From Salibaculum sp035270045 (GTDB lineage: Bacteria; Pseudomonadota; Alphaproteobacteria; Rhodobacterales; Rhodobacteraceae), in NCBI RefSeq assembly GCF_035270045.1, contig NZ_DATFIP010000077.1:1-64000 (forward strand): DNA of 64,000 nt, in the 5' to 3' direction. Shown one piece after another: positions 60,726 to 64,000 of this stretch (within the stretch, counting starts at the first letter, position 1; each line of letters opens with the position of its first letter). The translations under genes were made by a program, and so were the position numbers. Under the pieces are notes generated by a model. It was given only the letters and a program-made list of their open reading frames with translations. It made no database searches and had not been told where the DNA came from.

Positions 60726-62105
60726 GTGCCTTTCGATCCTGTCATGGCCGAGCGGCGGTTCGGGGTGGGCCTGTCGCCCGGGCGCGCCGCGCCGGGATCG
60801 GTTGCGGCCATGCTGGACAGCCTGGCCGGCCCCGACGCCATGGCGCGGGCCTGGACGATTCCGCCTTATGAGCGGGCCGAACCGTCCCGCGCGACGATGC
60901 GCGCCCGTGCGCTGGCCGTACGCGATGCCGAGACCGAGGCCGACCGCACCGCGGCCATGGAAGCGCGCAGCCGCATGCGCATGGCGGCGCGCGAACTCTA
61001 TGCCCGCAACCTCGCTGTCGAGATGGCGCGTTCGGTGGATACGCACGATGGCCTGCGCGAACGTCTGGCGCGGTTCTGGGCCGATCATTTCACGGTGCGG
61101 GCGCTCAGCGGCGGCTACCGGCACCTTGTGTCGCCCTACATCGAAGCCGCGATCCGGCCTCATGTCACCGGGCGCTTCGCCGACATGTTGCGGGCCGTGG
61201 TCACAAGCCCGACGTTCTTGCTCTATTTCGATCAGCTGAGGTCCTATGGCCCCAACAGCCCGCGTGGCCTGAAGCATGGCCGGGGCCTGAACGAGAACCT
61301 CGCCCGGGAACTGCTGGAACTGCACACCCTGGGGGTCGGCGGCGCGTACACCCAGCGCGACGTTCGCCAGCTGGCCGAGCTTCTGACAGGGCTGAGCAGT
61401 TCGGCCAGGCGCGGGTTCCACTTTCGCCCGGGCAATGCCGAACCGGGGGCCGAGACCGTGCTGGGTGAAGCCTATGGCGGGGATGACCCGGCTCTGGACG
61501 ACATCCTGGACGCGATGGAGGGCCTGGCGCGCCACCCCGACACCGCGCGGCATCTGTCGCGCAAGCTGGCCGTGCATTTCATCGCCCCCGACCCGGACCC
61601 GGACATGGTCCACGCCATGGCGGATCGTTATGCCGCCACGGGCGGGGACCTGCTGGCCACGGTCGAGGCCATGCTGACCCATCCCGCAGCTTGGGACGAC
61701 CCCTATCGCAAGGTCAAGCGGCCCGTCGATTTCATCGCCTCGGGGCTGCGCGCGCTGGCCGTCCCGCCCGACAGGATCGTGGGGGCCGGGCGCCGGGACG
61801 TGCATCACCTGCTGCGCGTGCCCATGCGCGTCATGGGACAGGCCTGGCAGGCCCCGGTGGGCCCCGACGGCTGGCCCGAGGCCGACAGTGAATGGATCAC
61901 GCCGCAAGGCATGGCGGGCCGGATTTCCTGGGCGATGCGCGCGCCCGAACGCCTGCTGGAGGCGCTGCCGGACCCGCGCGATTTCGTTCACCATGCGCTT
62001 GGCCCGGACCCGTCCGAGGCGGTGAGCTTTGCCGCGGGCGCGGCCCAGACCCGCACCGAGGGGGTCGGAGTCGTTCTGGCCTCGGCCGCTTTCAACAGGA
62101 GTTGA
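60726..62105 (+). CDS. DUF1800 family protein
   Basis: The product (about 459 aa) matches the DUF1800 family: repeated helical segments and the landmarks NLAVEMARSVDTHDGLRERL, RFWADHFTV, NENLARELLELHTLGVGG and YTQRDVRQLAELLTG. DUF1800 proteins are nearly always followed by a DUF1501 gene, as here, and the pair is thought to act in exported or surface processes, but no reaction is known. GTG at 60726 with AGAGGGG upstream is preferred; a GTG at 60702 is possible. Confidence 0.88.
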   Translation: MPFDPVMAERRFGVGLSPGRAAPGSVAAMLDSLAGPDAMARAWTIPPYERAEPSRATMRARALAVRDAETEADRTAAMEARSRMRMAARELYARNLAVEMARSVDTHDGLRERLARFWADHFTVRALSGGYRHLVSPYIEAAIRPHVTGRFADMLRAVVTSPTFLLYFDQLRSYGPNSPRGLKHGRGLNENLARELLELHTLGVGGAYTQRDVRQLAELLTGLSSSARRGFHFRPGNAEPGAETVLGEAYGGDDPALDDILDAMEGLARHPDTARHLSRKLAVHFIAPDPDPDMVHAMADRYAATGGDLLATVEAMLTHPAAWDDPYRKVKRPVDFIASGLRALAVPPDRIVGAGRRDVHHLLRVPMRVMGQAWQAPVGPDGWPEADSEWITPQGMAGRISWAMRAPERLLEALPDPRDFVHHALGPDPSEAVSFAAGAAQTRTEGVGVVLASAAFNRS

Positions 62106-62112
62106 CCCCGCC

Positions 62113-63336
62113 ATGAGCCTGTCGCGCCGCGATGTCCTGATCCGCAGCCTGGCACTGGGCTGTTCCGCGGCCGCCGCGCCGCTGGTCACGCCGGTGGCCC
62201 TGGCCAATGCCCCGTGGGAGGGGCGGCTGGTGGTCATCATCCTGCGCGGGGCTCTTGACGGGCTGGATGCGATCCGCCCCCATGGGGACGCGGATTTCGC
62301 CGCGCTGCGCCCGACCCTTGGCGGGGGCGACGACCCGAGCGGCCTCGACCTCGACGGGTTCTTCACGTTGCACCCCGGGTTCGAGAGTTTGCATCCCCTC
62401 TGGCAGGCCGGTGAATTCGGCGCGGTGCACGCGGTCTCGACGCCCTATCGCGACAAGCGCAGCCATTTCGATGGCCAGGACATTCTCGAGGCCGGGCTGC
62501 CGGGGTTGGGGGGCGGCGGGCTGCGCGACGGCTGGCTCAACCGGATGCTTCAACTGCGCGGTGGGCTGGAGCCCGAGATCGCCTATGCCATCGGGCGCGA
62601 ACGGATGTTGGTGCTGTCTGGTCTCGCCGAGACCGCGCGCTGGTCGCCCGAGGCCGATCTGGCCGTCTCGGCCCAGGCGCGGCAACTGCTCAATATCGTG
62701 CACCACGACGATCCGCTGTTCCGCGATGCCAGCGCCGATGCGATCGAGATCGCCGCGAGCCTGGAACTCGAGGCCGAGCGGGCCGAACAGACCGGGGCCA
62801 TGATGCAGGCCGATCCGATGATGGCGGGGGTCGCCGTCAATACGACGCATGTGCAACTGGCCGATTTTGCCGCGTCGCGGCTGCGCGGCGACACCCGGAT
62901 CGCCAGTTTCTCGATCAATGGCTGGGACACGCATTCGCAGCAGGACCAGGGGCTGCGCCGCCGCGGTGGAATGCTGTCCGACACGATCCTCGCGCTTCGG
63001 GCCGGTCTGGGCGATGTCTGGGGCCGCACGGCGGTGCTCTGCCTGACGGAGTTCGGACGCACGGCGGCCGAGAACGGCAGCGGCGGCACCGATCACGGCA
63101 CCGGCGGCGCGATGCTGTTTGCCGGGGGCGCGCTGCGCGGAGGGCAGGTGCTGGGCGACTGGCCGGGCCTGGCCGAGGCCGATCTCTACGACCGGCGCGA
63201 CCTGATGCCCACGCGCGATCTGCGCGCCCATGCCGCCTGGGTGATGGCCCAGATGATCGGTTTGAACCGGGATGAACTGGAGCAGGTGATCTTCCCGGGC
63301 CTGGAGATGGGTGCGCGTCCCGGGCTGCTGTTGTAA
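62113..63336 (+). CDS. DUF1501 family Tat-exported protein
   Basis: The 407-residue product carries a twin-arginine signal (SRRDVLIRSLALGCSAAAAP) and then the DUF1501 fold related to alkaline phosphatase-like and sulfatase-like enzymes: VVIILRGALDGLDAIRPHGD, HFDGQDILE, FSINGWDTHSQQD and LTEFGRTAAENGSGGTDHG. It is likely exported folded across the inner membrane. It follows its DUF1800 partner by 7 bp and is expected to work with it. Confidence 0.9.
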   Translation: MSLSRRDVLIRSLALGCSAAAAPLVTPVALANAPWEGRLVVIILRGALDGLDAIRPHGDADFAALRPTLGGGDDPSGLDLDGFFTLHPGFESLHPLWQAGEFGAVHAVSTPYRDKRSHFDGQDILEAGLPGLGGGGLRDGWLNRMLQLRGGLEPEIAYAIGRERMLVLSGLAETARWSPEADLAVSAQARQLLNIVHHDDPLFRDASADAIEIAASLELEAERAEQTGAMMQADPMMAGVAVNTTHVQLADFAASRLRGDTRIASFSINGWDTHSQQDQGLRRRGGMLSDTILALRAGLGDVWGRTAVLCLTEFGRTAAENGSGGTDHGTGGAMLFAGGALRGGQVLGDWPGLAEADLYDRRDLMPTRDLRAHAAWVMAQMIGLNRDELEQVIFPGLEMGARPGLLL

Positions 63337-63347
63337 CGATGCAGCCC

Positions 63348-63554
63348 TCAGGCGTCCGTGTCGCGTGTGGCGGCCGGACCCGTCGCCGGCGCGGTGATCG
63401 CTGCGCCGTTCCCGTGGGCGATTTCGCGCGGTGCAGGCGTCAGCGCTGCCATGACCGCGGCCGCCAGCAGAACCAGCCCCGTGGTCAGAACCAGCCAGTC
63501 GACGGTGCTGTTGCCCTTGTCCCCGGACCAGACGGTGGCGACGATGCGGTCCAT
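63348..63554 (-). CDS. Small single-helix membrane protein (Flp-like)
   Basis: The 68-residue product has one hydrophobic segment (DWLVLTTGLVLLAAAVMAAL) after a short start MDRIVATVWSGDKGNST; the tail is rich in alanine, proline and threonine. The layout resembles Flp-type pilins, where a short leader precedes a helix, but the Flp processing signature is not clear. A strong AGGAGGG ribosome site supports the ATG at 63554. Its stop is 11 bp after the DUF1501 gene, convergently. Function unknown. Confidence 0.6.
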   Translation of the reverse strand: MDRIVATVWSGDKGNSTVDWLVLTTGLVLLAAAVMAALTPAPREIAHGNGAAITAPATGPAATRDTDA

Positions 63555-63668
63555 GTTTCGGCCCTCCTGCGATGCGCTTTGCCCTGATCTGGCATCCGAA
63601 TCGGGCTGGAATTGGACGAGGCTGCGACGATGACGGGGAAACTGGCACGGGGCAGGGTGCGGCCGGTG

Positions 63669-64000
63669 TCAGATCGCCCGCGCACGGTCGAGGCGGTCTT
63701 GCACCATGGCGGCAACGTGGTCGCGCTGGCGCCTGGGGGATTGGCCGCTGGCAAGAAGCTCGTCGAGGCAATCGACAGCCTCGGACAGCGGCGTGTCGGC
63801 GGCGCTGCGGGCGACGCCGCCCAGGAATTGCGCCAGGTAGCGCAAGCGGCGCCCCTCGGGGGCCCTGGACAGGACATCGGCGGCCGCCGCGAGGTCGTCG
63901 CGCAGGGCGATCCTGTCGGGCTCGACCCGATCGTCGGTCAGCACGCGCAGTCCGGATGGACGCTGAGCCGACGGCAGGTGTTCCAGGATCACCGACTGGA
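63669..64000 (-). CDS. Hypothetical protein, 5-prime end possibly beyond the window
   Basis: The frame on the minus strand is open from the window edge to the stop at 63669. It reads VILEHLPSAQRPSGLRVLTD and ends DRLDRARAI; the visible part is about 108 residues, charged and helical, with no signal peptide. A GTG at 63992 is the first start-like codon inside the window, but the frame continues past it to the edge. No family is recognised. Confidence 0.5.
   Translation of the reverse strand, partial: QSVILEHLPSAQRPSGLRVLTDDRVEPDRIALRDDLAAAADVLSRAPEGRRLRYLAQFLGGVARSAADTPLSEAVDCLDELLASGQSPRRQRDHVAAMVQDRLDRARAI

Overview
The window is chromosomal DNA of high GC content (roughly 65 percent by eye) from an alphaproteobacterium, almost certainly a member of the Rhodobacteraceae (Roseobacter group). 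The reasons are the protein sequences themselves, the presence of a ScfR/PccR-type regulator beside propionyl-CoA carboxylase, the neighbourhood of hom and glpX, and the combined choline/sarcosine cluster. Gene density is high, and I saw no rRNA, tRNA, CRISPR array or intact insertion sequence.

Layout from left to right. (1) 1-270: an AT-richer stretch with the start of a probable integrase gene running off the left edge, i.e. a likely island boundary next to metG. (2) 269-4862: metG, two transport/reductase genes and a small lipoprotein. (3) 4863-10326: a leftward sulfur operon (two YeeE/YedE proteins, a persulfide-dioxygenase-like enzyme, a DUF442-SQR-like fusion, a SulP permease) behind a clear AT-rich promoter. 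(4) 10397-14832: glpX, a CAT-like acetyltransferase, hom, small genes and a broken TetR regulator. (5) 14856-17787: three Tad-like secreted/pseudopilin-type genes, one with a vWA domain. (6) 18103-31431: a catabolic block for methylated amines: glutamate dehydrogenase, the four-subunit sarcosine oxidase (soxBDAG), the choline ABC transporter (choXWV), betI, betB and betA. (7) 31520-32301: a DUF465 gene behind an FnrL-like site, then a CoxG-like gene. (8) 32359-44763: propionate assimilation: pccR, pccB, pccA and methylmalonyl-CoA mutase, interspersed with small lipoproteins, membrane proteins and a sulfotransferase-like gene. (9) 45016-52452: YbjN, proC, a CsaA-like protein, a hydroxyacid dehydrogenase, tdk, a CII-like regulator, a KAS III enzyme and a secreted polysaccharide-lyase-like protein. 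(10) 52486-60605: carB, pabB, cfa and aspS. (11) 60726-64000: a DUF1800/DUF1501 pair and two small leftward genes.

The genes work together most visibly in two pathways. Choline is imported (ChoXWV), oxidised to betaine (BetA, BetB) under BetI control, and the sarcosine formed further downstream is oxidised to glycine by SoxBDAG; the enzymes from betaine to sarcosine are not in this window. Propionyl-CoA is carboxylated (PccAB) and rearranged to succinyl-CoA (Mcm), with TTTGCAAA-type sites in front of pccR and pccB.

The most unusual observation is in aspS: the aspartyl-tRNA synthetase carries an in-frame extra segment of about 74 codons (59700-59921) inside the GAD domain. The segment is about 47 percent GC by my count, and the codon shift begins slightly before the extra segment, inside conserved codons. 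This looks like a recently acquired protein-coding insertion in an essential gene and is the best candidate here for something undescribed.
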